A DNA stretch of 64,000 nucleotides, taken from assembly GCA_963792405.1 (NCBI GenBank), contig CAWBVU010000006.1:1426001-1490000 (forward strand), read 5' to 3'. The translations under genes and the position numbers were made by a program. This DNA is from SZUA-442 sp963792405. GTDB taxonomy: Bacteria > Actinomycetota > Acidimicrobiia > Spongiisociales > UBA5794. The notes under the pieces were generated by a model that had not been told where the DNA came from, did not search any database, and saw only the letters and a program-made list of their open reading frames with translations. Positions 34,908 through 43,514 of the stretch are shown here, one piece after another (position 1 is the stretch's first letter; every line of letters begins with the position of its first letter).

Positions 34908-35573
34908 ATGGTGCTCGAGTTCTTCCGCGGGCGGTCGGAGGGGACGATCGATGCCGTCCAGAACACACTCGTCCAGATGCTCGTCGACGGCCACGAGGTG
35001 TTCGTCAAGGCCACAGGTGCCCTGTTCGGCGGCGGGAAGTCGAAGGAGACCCGGCGCGAGGTGAAGACGACGGATCGCGGTATCAATGCTGCGCAGGGCG
35101 AGATCAGGCGTGCGCTCATGCTGCACGCGTCGGTCAACCAGGCGGACCTCCCACTCGTGCTCCAGTATGCGTCGATCGTCAAGGACGCGGAGCGCGTCGG
35201 TGACTACGCGAAGAACATGTACGACCTCGTGCGATACGGAGCGGGATTCGAGGGCGCTCCGGACCACGACGAGCTCAACCACTACCGGGACGCCGTCGCG
35301 ACGCTCATACTCGAGGCTGCGGACATCTTCTCTGCCGAGGACACCGACAGGGCAAAGGACCTGGTGGCGAAGGCCGACGGCTTCCTCGACGAGTATGACG
35401 AACTCGTCAGGAGGCAGTTCTCATCCCTCCTCGAGGTCGACGACGCCGTGGCGCGTGCCCTCTACTACCGCTTCCTCAAGCGGATCACGGCGCACGTGAT
35501 GAACGTCCTGACGGCGCTCATCCAACCGCTCGATCGCCTCGACTACTACGACGAGGACAAGGACGATCGATAG
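34908..35573 (+). CDS. PhoU-like/DUF47-related helical protein
   Basis: A 221-residue helical protein resembling PhoU repeats (QYASIVKDAERVGDYAKNMYDL and YRFLKRITAHVMNVLTALIQPL). DUF47/PhoU-like proteins are commonly encoded next to low-affinity phosphate transporters and gate them. ATG at 34908 preceded by GGAGG; only 10 bases separate it from the Na/Pi transporter gene. It is distinct from the pst-linked PhoU, so each transporter has its own PhoU-type partner. Confidence 0.8.
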   Translation: MVLEFFRGRSEGTIDAVQNTLVQMLVDGHEVFVKATGALFGGGKSKETRREVKTTDRGINAAQGEIRRALMLHASVNQADLPLVLQYASIVKDAERVGDYAKNMYDLVRYGAGFEGAPDHDELNHYRDAVATLILEAADIFSAEDTDRAKDLVAKADGFLDEYDELVRRQFSSLLEVDDAVARALYYRFLKRITAHVMNVLTALIQPLDRLDYYDEDKDDR

Positions 35574-35614
35574 GGCGGGAAGCGGCTTGCGGCGCCGGTG
35601 GGTACATTGGCGCC

Positions 35615-36820
35615 ATGGACTTCTCGCACTCTCCCCGTTCCGTCGAGTATCAACAGCGGCTCGCGACGTTCATGGCCGACCAGGTGGACCCGGCCGAACG
35701 CGCCATCGAGATGCGCCGCAGGACCGAGGACGTCGACCCGACCGAGGCCCCGCCGGAGATGGCCGAGCTGAAGGCCGTCGCGAGGGCCCAGGGCTTGTGG
35801 AACCTGTTCCTTCCGGACGACGAGTACGGCGCGGGGCTGTCGAACACCGAGTACGCACCGCTCGCCGAGACGATGGGGCACGTCATCGAGCTCGCACCCG
35901 AGGCGACCAACTGCTCGGCACCCGACACCGGCAACATGGAGGTCCTCCACCTCTTCGGCACGCCGGAGCAGAAGGAGCAGTGGCTGATCCCGCTCCTCGA
36001 GGGCGAGATCCGGTCCAACTTCGGGATGACGGAGCCTGGCGTCGCCTCGTCCGACCCACGCAACCTCCAGGCATCCATCACAAGGGACGGTGACGACTAC
36101 ATCGTGTCCGGCACGAAGTGGTGGTCGACGGGGGCGTACTCGCGGGACTCGAAGGTGAGCATCTTCATGGGCGTCACCGATCCCGATGCACCGCCGAAGG
36201 CCCGGTACTCGATGATCCTCGTCCCCATGGACGCGGACGGCGTCGAGGTGGTCAGGGACGTTCCCGTCTTCGGCTACCGGCACCGCGGCGGCCACGCCGT
36301 GGTCCGGTACCACGACGTCCGCGTTCCGGCCTCCCACATCATCGCGGGCGAGGGCGAGGGCTACATGATCGCCCAGGCCAGGCTGGGTCCAGGGCGCATC
36401 CACCACTGCATGCGGGCGATCGGGCAGGCCGAGCGGGCGCTGTCGCTCATGATCGCCCGTGCCAAGTCGCGGGAGGCGTTTGGCATGCGGGTCGCGGACC
36501 AGGGCGTCGTCCAGCAGTGGATCGCGGAGTCCCGATGGCGCATCGACCAGGCACGCCTCCTCGTGATGCACACCGCATGGCTGATCGACACTGAGGGCAA
36601 CCGCGCCGCACGGCGCGACGTGTCGGCGATCAAGGTCGTCGTGCCGAACATGGCGCTGTGGGTGATGGACAAGGCGATCCAGGTGCACGGGGGCATGGGG
36701 GTCAGCGACGACACGCCGCTCGCGGCGATGTGGGCGAACATGCGCACCCTCCGCATCGCCGACGGCCCCGACGAGGTCCACACGATGGTCGTCGCCCGCA
36801 GGGAGATCGGCAGGGACTGA
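35615..36820 (+). CDS. Acyl-CoA dehydrogenase (ACAD10/11-like)
   Basis: A 401-residue flavoenzyme with the three ACAD domains: helical N-terminus, beta middle (NFGMTEPGVASSDPRN, the FAD/substrate segment), and C-terminal helices with KSREAFGMRVADQGVVQQWIAES and QVHGGMGVSDDTPLA. It introduces a double bond into an acyl-CoA; the substrate is unknown, but ACAD11-type enzymes prefer long or branched chains. The ATG is 6 bases after TACATT (35603-35608), so probably leaderless. Confidence 0.9.
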   Translation: MDFSHSPRSVEYQQRLATFMADQVDPAERAIEMRRRTEDVDPTEAPPEMAELKAVARAQGLWNLFLPDDEYGAGLSNTEYAPLAETMGHVIELAPEATNCSAPDTGNMEVLHLFGTPEQKEQWLIPLLEGEIRSNFGMTEPGVASSDPRNLQASITRDGDDYIVSGTKWWSTGAYSRDSKVSIFMGVTDPDAPPKARYSMILVPMDADGVEVVRDVPVFGYRHRGGHAVVRYHDVRVPASHIIAGEGEGYMIAQARLGPGRIHHCMRAIGQAERALSLMIARAKSREAFGMRVADQGVVQQWIAESRWRIDQARLLVMHTAWLIDTEGNRAARRDVSAIKVVVPNMALWVMDKAIQVHGGMGVSDDTPLAAMWANMRTLRIADGPDEVHTMVVARREIGRD

Positions 36821-37762
36821 CTAGCCGAAGAGGCGACGCCAGAGACGCTCGAGGACGTTCATCTGGCTCGGCGCGGGGAGCTCGGCGAGCACCTCTTCGA
36901 GGTGGTCGGGCGGCAGGTCCCCGACGAGCACCCAATGGGCATCACCGCTCGACCAGTGCACCCGCACGTCCCTCGCGGCCGGGATCAGGTCGTAGACGCC
37001 GCGGCCCGTCGCCAGGACGGCCGGATCGTCGAATCCCTGGACGATCGTCGTCGGCGGCATCACGAACAGCGAGAACGCGAAGAGGCCGTCCGAGTAGAAG
37101 CCCTGTTCCGAGCCCGATGGGCCTGGGAAGGCGTCGACGAGGTCATAGCCCGCGACCTCCTCGGGTACGGCGTCGGTCGCGTCGTGCATGACGATGTCGA
37201 GGGCGCCCTCGATGCGATCCTGGGGCCACTCGTAGGTGCGATGCGGGGCGAAGTCCGACAACGACACCGTGCGGAAGGCCCTGCCCTCGCCGTCGTAGAC
37301 GTAGGTGATCAGTGGTGCCCCCGTGCGATCGTCGACGAGGACCCTCGCCCGTACCGACCCGTCCTCGAGGATCGGGACGAGCGAGCAGGTGCGCCGCATG
37401 TGGGAGACCGAACGTGCGTCACCGATCTCGTAGCGATCGGCCGGCGCGGGCTCGGCATCCATGAGGAAGGCGAGGCCGGAGGGTGCCTCGTCCATGACCA
37501 TCTCACGGCCGTTGCCGACCATCCGCCAGGTCTCATCGACGCGGATCATCTCGTTGCCCTCGGCGTGCTCGACGCGTTCCTTGATGACGCTCGTGTGATC
37601 GCCCCACACCGACACGGTGACACGGGTGGCCGTGTAGGTGGCGTCCCTCGTCCGGTCGAGCAGATCCGTGACATCGTCCGCCACTGCGGCGGGTGCCGCG
37701 ATCATCATCACGGCGGCCAGCGTGGATCCCGCCAGGATCGAGGTCCGCAGGACGTGGCTCAC
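36821..37762 (-). CDS. RseB/MucB-like sigma-factor regulatory protein
   Basis: A 313-residue exported protein: signal peptide (about 8-28, ending AAVA-DD), then a LolA-like half-barrel domain (VTDLLDRTRDATYTATRVTV onward) and a C-terminal domain with WSSGDAHWVLVGDLP. In the MucB/RseB family such proteins bind lipoprotein or envelope damage signals and protect the anti-sigma factor from cleavage. The GTG start overlaps the anti-sigma stop (GTGA), so the three genes are one unit. Confidence 0.8.
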   Translation of the reverse strand: MSHVLRTSILAGSTLAAVMMIAAPAAVADDVTDLLDRTRDATYTATRVTVSVWGDHTSVIKERVEHAEGNEMIRVDETWRMVGNGREMVMDEAPSGLAFLMDAEPAPADRYEIGDARSVSHMRRTCSLVPILEDGSVRARVLVDDRTGAPLITYVYDGEGRAFRTVSLSDFAPHRTYEWPQDRIEGALDIVMHDATDAVPEEVAGYDLVDAFPGPSGSEQGFYSDGLFAFSLFVMPPTTIVQGFDDPAVLATGRGVYDLIPAARDVRVHWSSGDAHWVLVGDLPPDHLEEVLAELPAPSQMNVLERLWRRLFG

Positions 37763-38355
37763 GGACTCGACACCTCCACCGCGGTCGGGCCCGATGAGAC
37801 CGACGCGACGGCTGCGTGGCGGGATTGGAGGTCCGCGAGATCGATCGGGGTGGCCTCGGGCCCCGAGCGCGATGCCCCGATGGTGACGATGAGCGCCAGC
37901 GCAGCTGCACTCCCTGCCACCGCGACCGGCCAGATCGATCGCCGTCGCCTCGCCTCGCGCTCGACCACGAGGAAGGAGGGGGGCTCGAGGCCGGGAAGGG
38001 CGCGCACGGCCGTGCGGGATCGATCGAGATCGGCGAGCTCGAGCCTGCAGTCGTCGCAGGTCCGGAGGTGGGCGATGAGACCGGGCATCTCCGCGGTCGA
38101 GAGCTCGCCATCGAGGTACGCCGAGAGTGCCTCGCCCGGATGGCCACCGGGAAGGAGTCCCGGCGGCATCGGCATCATGGGAAGGGTGCGGACGGCGCGC
38201 CGCATGGCTTGCAGGCGCCGGAACTCGGCGATGGCATCCAGATCGGACTCGAGCACCTCCACGACCCTGGCCAGTTCAGCGTCGGTGAGTTCGCCGTCGA
38301 GGTAGCACGAGAAGAGGACGGACGTGTCGTCGTTCAAGGGGCTCACACCGGCCAT
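37759..38355 (-). CDS. Membrane anti-sigma factor with duplicated ZAS-like module
   Basis: A 198-residue protein with one membrane helix (about 140-162, SIWPVAVAGSAAALALIVTI). Two modules are visible in the N-terminal cytoplasmic part: YLDGELTDAELARVVEVLES and YLDGELSTAEMPGLIAHLRT, each ending RRAVRTLP/RTAVRALP. Only the second keeps the zinc residues (HLRTCDDC); the first has lost them. This is an internal duplication in which the first copy may be a structural remnant. ATG 38355 overlaps the sigma gene end and has GAGGGGG upstream. Confidence 0.8.
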   Translation of the reverse strand: MAGVSPLNDDTSVLFSCYLDGELTDAELARVVEVLESDLDAIAEFRRLQAMRRAVRTLPMMPMPPGLLPGGHPGEALSAYLDGELSTAEMPGLIAHLRTCDDCRLELADLDRSRTAVRALPGLEPPSFLVVEREARRRRSIWPVAVAGSAAALALIVTIGASRSGPEATPIDLADLQSRHAAVASVSSGPTAVEVSSP

Positions 38356-38861
38356 GTCAGCATCCCCCTCAGCATGGAACGCCCGCGGTGGATCCTGGAT
38401 CTCACGGTGCCGACCGGGACGTCGGTCGCGTCCGCGATCTCCTCATAGGTGAGTCCGACGACGTCGCACAGGACGACTGCCTCACGGAAGTCGTAGGGGA
38501 GCTTCAGGAGTGCACTCTGGACGTCGTCGGAGAGGCGAACGGATGCGAGCACCTCATCGGGCGACGGGCTCGAACCGAGGTCGACGTGATCCCCCTCGGG
38601 CAGCGGGCTGGTCGGGCGACGGTTCTTCTTCCGGACACCGTCGAGGAAGGCGTTGCGGGTGATGCGCCAGAGCCATCCCTCGAAGCTACCCGGCGTGTAG
38701 TTGTCGAGGCCCTTCCTGACGCGCAGGAGCACGTCCTGCACCAGGTCGGCGGCATCATCGGGGTTGCCCGTCAGGCGATAGGCGAACGTGTAGATCTTGC
38801 GGCCGTACCGGTGAGCGACGTCTTCCCATGACAGGATCGGTTGTTCAGCCATGGTCCCCAT
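38343..38861 (-). CDS. ECF RNA polymerase sigma factor (SigE-like)
   Basis: A 172-residue sigma-70 family protein with only regions 2 and 4: DAADLVQDVLLRVRKGL and WLWRITRNAFLDGVRKK for region 2, and LTYEEIADATDVPVGTVRSRIHRGR for the region-4 helix-turn-helix. It overlaps the anti-sigma gene, so regulator and inhibitor are made together. It probably answers envelope stress, judged from the RseB-like third gene. Start ATG 38861; ATG 38852 is possible. Confidence 0.92.
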   Translation of the reverse strand: MGTMAEQPILSWEDVAHRYGRKIYTFAYRLTGNPDDAADLVQDVLLRVRKGLDNYTPGSFEGWLWRITRNAFLDGVRKKNRRPTSPLPEGDHVDLGSSPSPDEVLASVRLSDDVQSALLKLPYDFREAVVLCDVVGLTYEEIADATDVPVGTVRSRIHRGRSMLRGMLTWPV

Positions 38862-38921
38862 CTCGTCCGGGATAACGTTCCCGACGCGACCCGAGTTCCG
38901 CCCGATGGGGGCGGCTGTCGA

Positions 38922-39101
38922 TCAGGCCGACGGTTCCTTCGGCTCCGACTCGTCGTCGACACCGTCCTCGACCCCCTTGCGGAACTCCTTGGCGGAGGCG
39001 CCGAGCGAGCGGGCGAGCTGCGGGAGCTTCGCCGCACCGAAGATCAGGAGCACGACGACGAGGATGAGGATCACCTCTGGCCCTCCGATGTTGCGCAGCA
39101 T
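38922..39101 (-). CDS. tatA: Twin-arginine translocase subunit TatA/E
   Basis: A 59-residue protein: short N-terminal membrane helix (GPEVILILVVVLLIFGAAKLP), the FGxxKLP hinge, an amphipathic helix (LARSLGASAKEFRKG) and an acidic tail (EDGVDDESEPKEPSA). This is the standard TatA/E architecture, forming the pore that exports folded proteins. ATG at 39101 is preceded by AAGGAG four bases upstream. No tatB or tatC is adjacent. A downstream sigma operon sits on the same strand. Confidence 0.92.
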   Translation of the reverse strand: MLRNIGGPEVILILVVVLLIFGAAKLPQLARSLGASAKEFRKGVEDGVDDESEPKEPSA

Positions 39102-39149
39102 GCCGCTCCTTTCCCCTCGGAGTCTACCCGGCGGGGCGGATTCGTCCCC

Positions 39150-40094
39150 CTACTGGAGGCTGAAGGAGTCCACGAAGCCCTGGAGGCGCTCGCGTGTGAC
39201 GAAGACGAGGCGCGGATCACGCCGCTCTCTCTCGTAGATGGCGTACGGCCCGTACTTGTCGGTGACGAGGACGGCACGGGGCGGATTCGACTGCGCCACG
39301 GCCACTGCAAAACCCGCCAACACCTTCTCGTCGAGCTCCGGGTAGCTGCCATCGACGTGTGGCACGAGGGCGAGGAGCCCCCTCTCGGATCCCCTTGAGA
39401 AGCGGTAGATGTCGCTCGGGTCGATGGAAGGGATCGACACGCCGGGATATCCGGCCTCGACGGTGAATCCGCTCGCCCTGAACAGTCCCAGCACGAGGTC
39501 CTCGATCGACATCGAGGACAGGTCGACGCCGATCGCCCGCAGATGCGCCTCCGTCGGCGACGGCAGTTCGACGAGATCCCCGACCCCCTCGAGGGTGTCG
39601 GAGCGGCTCGACGAAGCGCTCACCGTCGTATCGGCGACGACGGCTTGCACGGCGGCGATCGGGTCGTGGGTTGGATCCCTGCGCAAGATATGCGCCTCGT
39701 CGGGGAGCGAGCCGGCTTCCGGCAGCTCGACGGTCGTGAGCTGCTCGGGATGATCGCCCCGCATCGCGGACACCGAGATGCGGTGGACGTCCTCGAGCGG
39801 CAGCCCCTCGTCGACCTTCTCGCGGACGTACTCGACCGCGTGCGCGGCGAGCAGATCGGTGAGGTGCTGGCCTGCGGGCCCGTCACCGAGGGGCACGGCG
39901 AACACGACCGAGGCCGTCTCGCCGCGGACGTGGAAGGACTCGACCTTCGGCATCACCCGCAGGGGCTTCGTCGCAGCGACCTTCTCCTCAGCCACCTGCG
40001 TCGCCGCTTGCCCCGCAGATCGAAGGGCGTACACGGCGAAACCGATGAGGGCGATGGCGACCACGAAGATCAGGATGGCGACGATGACCGGCAA
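39150..40094 (-). CDS. Membrane-anchored protein of unknown function with Mrr-like C-terminal pattern
   Basis: A 314-residue protein: one N-terminal membrane helix (3-25), a middle region rich in charged and Asp/Ser residues, and a C-terminal domain of about 115 residues (from about 200). The C-terminal pattern, SIEDLVLGLFRASGFTVEAG, then DPSDIYRF, then AVLVTDKYGPYAIYERERRD and LVFVTRERLQGFV, recalls Mrr-type restriction-endonuclease-like folds. The expected Q-x-K catalytic strand is not seen, so any nuclease activity would be lost. Family not recognised; the fold comparison is inference from pattern only. Confidence 0.55.
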   Translation of the reverse strand: MPVIVAILIFVVAIALIGFAVYALRSAGQAATQVAEEKVAATKPLRVMPKVESFHVRGETASVVFAVPLGDGPAGQHLTDLLAAHAVEYVREKVDEGLPLEDVHRISVSAMRGDHPEQLTTVELPEAGSLPDEAHILRRDPTHDPIAAVQAVVADTTVSASSSRSDTLEGVGDLVELPSPTEAHLRAIGVDLSSMSIEDLVLGLFRASGFTVEAGYPGVSIPSIDPSDIYRFSRGSERGLLALVPHVDGSYPELDEKVLAGFAVAVAQSNPPRAVLVTDKYGPYAIYERERRDPRLVFVTRERLQGFVDSFSLQ

Positions 40095-40155
40095 TTCGGG
40101 CTCCTTGGGCTCGTGGCCCTGAGTCTACGACAGGCCGGGATCCCACGAGGAAGCC

Positions 40156-40206
40156 CGTACCCAGGGTTGCTGTACACGCTTTTGGTGTACAGCAACCCTG
40201 GGTACG
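40156..40206. repeat. Long hairpin repeat, copy 2
   Basis: Arms 40156-40177 and 40185-40206 (22 bp, perfect) with a seven-base loop. The outer arm CGTACCCAGGGTTGCT is unchanged from copy 1; the inner arm is GTACAC instead of GTCCACC, and the right arm has changed with it so pairing is kept. It lies between the start of the membrane-anchored unknown gene and the end of whiB, both on the minus strand, so it could act as the whiB terminator. Confidence 0.9.
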
Positions 40207-40242
40207 GGGAAACGGTGCGTGGAACGGGGGTCCGGCGTCGGG

Positions 40243-40485
40243 TCAGCCGGCTCTGCGCCTGCGGATCGTGATCTGGCGCTCGCGACGGATCTTGCGGCGC
40301 TCCCTCTCGCTCATCGCCCCCCAGATGCCGAACTTCTCGCTCGACACGATGGCGAATTCGAGGCACTCTTCGCGCACGGTGCACTCGCGGCAGATCGACT
40401 TCGCGACCCTCGTCGAGGCGCCGCGTTCGGGGAAGAACAGGTCGGGATCGGCGCCACGGCAGTTGGCGAAGTCCTGCCAGGACAT
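40243..40485 (-). CDS. WhiB-family iron-sulfur transcriptional regulator
   Basis: An 80-residue protein with the four cluster-binding cysteines (NCRGADPDLFF, ICRECTVREEC) and the GIWG turn followed by a basic tail (RERRKIRRERQITIRRRRAG) that contacts DNA. The normal G[VI]WGG motif is GIWGA here. Start ATG 40485 gives the usual WhiB1/WblE-like length; longer in-frame starts upstream reach 110 residues. A TTGACA-17-TTGAAT promoter lies about 80 bases upstream. Confidence 0.88.
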   Translation of the reverse strand: MSWQDFANCRGADPDLFFPERGASTRVAKSICRECTVREECLEFAIVSSEKFGIWGAMSERERRKIRRERQITIRRRRAG

Positions 40486-40565
40486 GTCGATGCCCTCGTT
40501 CTTCAGCGCTTCGAGTAGGTCAACGATCACGCGAGCTCCCACAAAGGTGTAATTACAATTCTGTG

Positions 40566-40594
40566 ATTCAACCAAGGTCGCGCGCGCCTGTCAA
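40566..40594 (-). promoter_or_regulatory. whiB promoter (TTGACA-17-TTGAAT)
   Basis: On the minus strand TTGACA (40589-40594) is 17 bases from TTGAAT (40566-40571). A second TTGACA is at 40622-40627. The spacer and upstream region hold two alternating CG runs (40581-40587 and 40599-40607). The implied 5' leader of about 75 bases is AT-rich, unusual here. Confidence 0.6.
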
Positions 40595-40779
40595 GTTCGC
40601 GCGCGCGTATTTGCCCCCGCTTGTCAAGGATTTCGCATGAAGGGCCGGACGAGGTGCCACCGCCACCGGGCCCCGTCACCCGAATCGGCTCGATCCCCTA
40701 CCCTCCGCGGGCGCTCGTTTCCACACTGCCCCCCGAAGGCGGCCATAATCGAGCGGAAGCGGAACGAAGGATCGAGCAC

Positions 40780-41523
40780 GTGACCACGAAACAGCGTGTG
40801 GACGTCCACCAGAGGACCCGGTGGCAGGACTCACTCGGGAACTTCTTCTCATCGTCGATCGGCCTCAAGTGGGTGATGGCCCTCACCGGCGTCGGCCTCC
40901 TGCTGTACCTGGTGGCGCACCTGATCGGGAACCTGAAGGTCTTCCTCGGGACCAACGCCGCAGGCGAGTACGAGATCGACCTCTACAGCGAGGCGCTGCG
41001 AACCCTCGGAGGTGACATCCTCCCCCATGGGACGATCCTGTGGCTCTTCCGCATCGGACTGATCACCGCGTTCGTCCTCCACATCGGCGCCTCCGCGATC
41101 CTCACCAGGCGCAACTGGGAGGCACGGGGCTGGGACCGCTACGACGCCCACCGCCAGTACGCCGCAACCAGCTTCGCTGCACGGACGATGCGCTGGAGCG
41201 GCGTCATCATCCTCGCCTTCCTGCTGTTCCACCTCGCGGACCTGACGTTCGGTTGGGTCACTCCCGATTACGTCTACGGCCATGTCTACGACAACATCAT
41301 CGCCAGCCTGTCGAGGCCGGCCGTGGCCATCTTCTACCTCGTCGCCCAGATCGTCCTCGCCCCGCACGTCTACCACGGCGCATGGAGCCTGTTCCAGAGC
41401 CTCGGTGTCGTCGGAGGGAGGTACGAGCCGCTGCGAAGGGTCTTTGCCGCCGTCCTCGCCACCGTCATCTTCGTGGGGAACACCGCGATCGTCCTCGCCG
41501 TGTGGACAGGAGTCGTCTCGTGA
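40780..41523 (+). CDS. sdhC: Succinate dehydrogenase cytochrome b subunit SdhC (b558 type)
   Basis: A 247-residue membrane protein with about five helices, the single-subunit diheme-type cytochrome used by Bacillus-like and Wolinella-like complexes, so no SdhD gene is needed. Conserved His residues lie in LYLVAHLIGN, FVLHIGA, LFHLADL and APHVYHGAW. GTG start at 40780 with GAAGGA eight bases upstream. A CATAAT hexamer at 40744-40749 may be the operon -10. Its stop is followed by sdhA within an overlap. Confidence 0.9.
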   Translation: MTTKQRVDVHQRTRWQDSLGNFFSSSIGLKWVMALTGVGLLLYLVAHLIGNLKVFLGTNAAGEYEIDLYSEALRTLGGDILPHGTILWLFRIGLITAFVLHIGASAILTRRNWEARGWDRYDAHRQYAATSFAARTMRWSGVIILAFLLFHLADLTFGWVTPDYVYGHVYDNIIASLSRPAVAIFYLVAQIVLAPHVYHGAWSLFQSLGVVGGRYEPLRRVFAAVLATVIFVGNTAIVLAVWTGVVS

Positions 41524-41540
41524 CCGAAGGAGCCGCCAAC

Positions 41541-43514
41541 GTGACCACGTCCACCACCGGAGACCCCGCCGAGACTCCCGCCGCGCATCGCGGGCCCGGC
41601 CACCTCGACGGCAAGATCCCCGGCGGACCGATCCAGCAGCGCTGGGATCAACACAAGTTCGACATGAAGCTCGTCAACCCCGCCAACAAGCGCAAGTACG
41701 AGATCATCGTCGTGGGCACGGGACTCGCGGGTGCCTCGGCGGCTGCGTCGTTCGGGGAGCTGGGCTACAACGTCAAGGTCTTCACGTATCACGACTCGGC
41801 TCGCAGGGCGCACTCGATCGCGGCGCAGGGTGGCATCAACGGTGCGAAGAACTATCCGAACGACGGCGACTCGATCTACCGGCTGTTCTACGACACCGTC
41901 AAGGGCGGCGACTTCCGCGCACGCGAGTCCAACGTCTACCGGCTCGCCCAGGTGTCGAACGAGATCATCGACCAGACGACCGCCCAGGGTGTCCCCTACG
42001 CGAGGGAATACGGCGGCTACCTCGACAATCGATCCTTCGGGGGCGCCCAGGTGTCGAGGACCTTCTACGCGAGGGGCCAGACCGGCCAGCAGCTGCTGCT
42101 CGGCGCCTACCAGGCCCTTGCGCGGCAGATCGCGGCCGGTTCGGTCGAGTTCCACAACCGCGCCGAGATCCTCGACGTCGTCGTCAAGGACGGCCACGCC
42201 GCCGGTGTGGTCGTCCGCAACCTCGTCACGGGCGAGGTCACGGCACATTCGGCGCACGCCGTCGTGCTGGCGACGGGCGGGTACTCGAACGTGTACTTCC
42301 TGTCGACGAACGCGATGGCGTGCAACACGACGGCGATCTGGCGTGCGCATCGCAAAGGGGCGTACTTCGCAAACCCGTGCTTCACGCAGATCCACCCCAC
42401 CTGCATCCCCGCGTCCGACGAGTTCCAGTCGAAGCTGACACTGATGTCCGAATCGCTCCGAAACGACGGCCGGATCTGGGTCCCGCTCGACCCCGATGAC
42501 GCGAGGGCCCCCAACGACATCCCCGAGGACGAGCGGGACTACTACCTCGAGCGGATGTACCCGGCGTTCGGGAACCTCGTCCCACGCGACGTGGCGTCGC
42601 GGGCCGCGATGCGCATGATCGACGAGGGAAGGGGCGTCGGACCCCTCAAGAACGGCGTCTACCTCGACTTCCACAGCGCCATCGAACGCCTCGGCAGGGC
42701 AAGGATCGAGGAGCGGTACGGGAACCTCTTCGAGATGTATGAGCGGATCACGGACGAGGATCCCTATGTCGTCCCCATGCGCATCTACCCCGCCCCCCAC
42801 TACACGATGGGCGGCTTGTGGGTCGACTACAACCTCATGACGACGATCCCGGGGCTGTACGCCATCGGGGAGGCCAACTTCTCGGACCACGGAGCGAACC
42901 GTCTCGGGGCATCCGCTCTCATGCAGGGCCTCGCCGACGGCTACTTCGTGATCCCCTATACGATCGGCGACTACCTCTCGGCGTATCTCAACACCGAGCC
43001 CGTGCCGACGGACGACCCGGTGTTCGTCGAGGCCGTGAACGAGGTCGAGGCCCGCACCCAGCGCTTCCTCGACATCGGCGGGACACAGTCGGTGGACACC
43101 TTCCATCGGCGCCTCGGCAGCATCATGATCGAATACTGCGGCCTCGCCCGGAGCAAGGAGGGCCTCGAGAAGGCGATCGACGAGATCAGGGCCCTGCGAG
43201 CGGAGTTCTGGAGGGACCTCAAGGTCGTGGGCACCGCCGAGAGCCTCAACCAGTCACTCGAACGGGCGGGGCGGATGGCCGACTTCCTCGAACTCGCCGA
43301 GCTCATGTGCGTCGACGCCCTCGACCGGAATGAGTCGTGCGGCGGCCACTTCAGGGTCGAGTACCAGACCGCAGATGGTGAAGCGAGACGGGACGACGTG
43401 AACTTCTCCTTCGTGTCCGCGTGGGAGTGGACCGGCGACGACAGCCCTGCCGTCCTCCACGAGGAGCCGCTGGTCTTCGAATACGTGCCGCCGACGCAGA
43501 GGAGCTACAAGTAA
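41541..43514 (+). CDS. sdhA: Succinate dehydrogenase/fumarate reductase flavoprotein SdhA
   Basis: A 657-residue flavoprotein: FAD-binding VVGTGLAGASAA, the covalent-FAD His in ARRAHSIAAQGGINGAKNY, substrate-site residues in FTQIHPTC and HYTMGGLWVDYNL, and the C-terminal FAD motif GLYAIGEANFSDHGANRLGA. It oxidises succinate to fumarate. GTG 41541 has GAAGGAG eight bases upstream; GTG 41520, overlapping the sdhC stop, is the alternative. Its stop overlaps the sdhB start (TAATG). Confidence 0.93.
   Translation: MTTSTTGDPAETPAAHRGPGHLDGKIPGGPIQQRWDQHKFDMKLVNPANKRKYEIIVVGTGLAGASAAASFGELGYNVKVFTYHDSARRAHSIAAQGGINGAKNYPNDGDSIYRLFYDTVKGGDFRARESNVYRLAQVSNEIIDQTTAQGVPYAREYGGYLDNRSFGGAQVSRTFYARGQTGQQLLLGAYQALARQIAAGSVEFHNRAEILDVVVKDGHAAGVVVRNLVTGEVTAHSAHAVVLATGGYSNVYFLSTNAMACNTTAIWRAHRKGAYFANPCFTQIHPTCIPASDEFQSKLTLMSESLRNDGRIWVPLDPDDARAPNDIPEDERDYYLERMYPAFGNLVPRDVASRAAMRMIDEGRGVGPLKNGVYLDFHSAIERLGRARIEERYGNLFEMYERITDEDPYVVPMRIYPAPHYTMGGLWVDYNLMTTIPGLYAIGEANFSDHGANRLGASALMQGLADGYFVIPYTIGDYLSAYLNTEPVPTDDPVFVEAVNEVEARTQRFLDIGGTQSVDTFHRRLGSIMIEYCGLARSKEGLEKAIDEIRALRAEFWRDLKVVGTAESLNQSLERAGRMADFLELAELMCVDALDRNESCGGHFRVEYQTADGEARRDDVNFSFVSAWEWTGDDSPAVLHEEPLVFEYVPPTQRSYK

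Noticed and set aside
40581..40607. CG-alternating tracts as a mobile-element end
   Set aside because: No target duplication, inverted repeat or transposase; reads as low-complexity promoter-region sequence.
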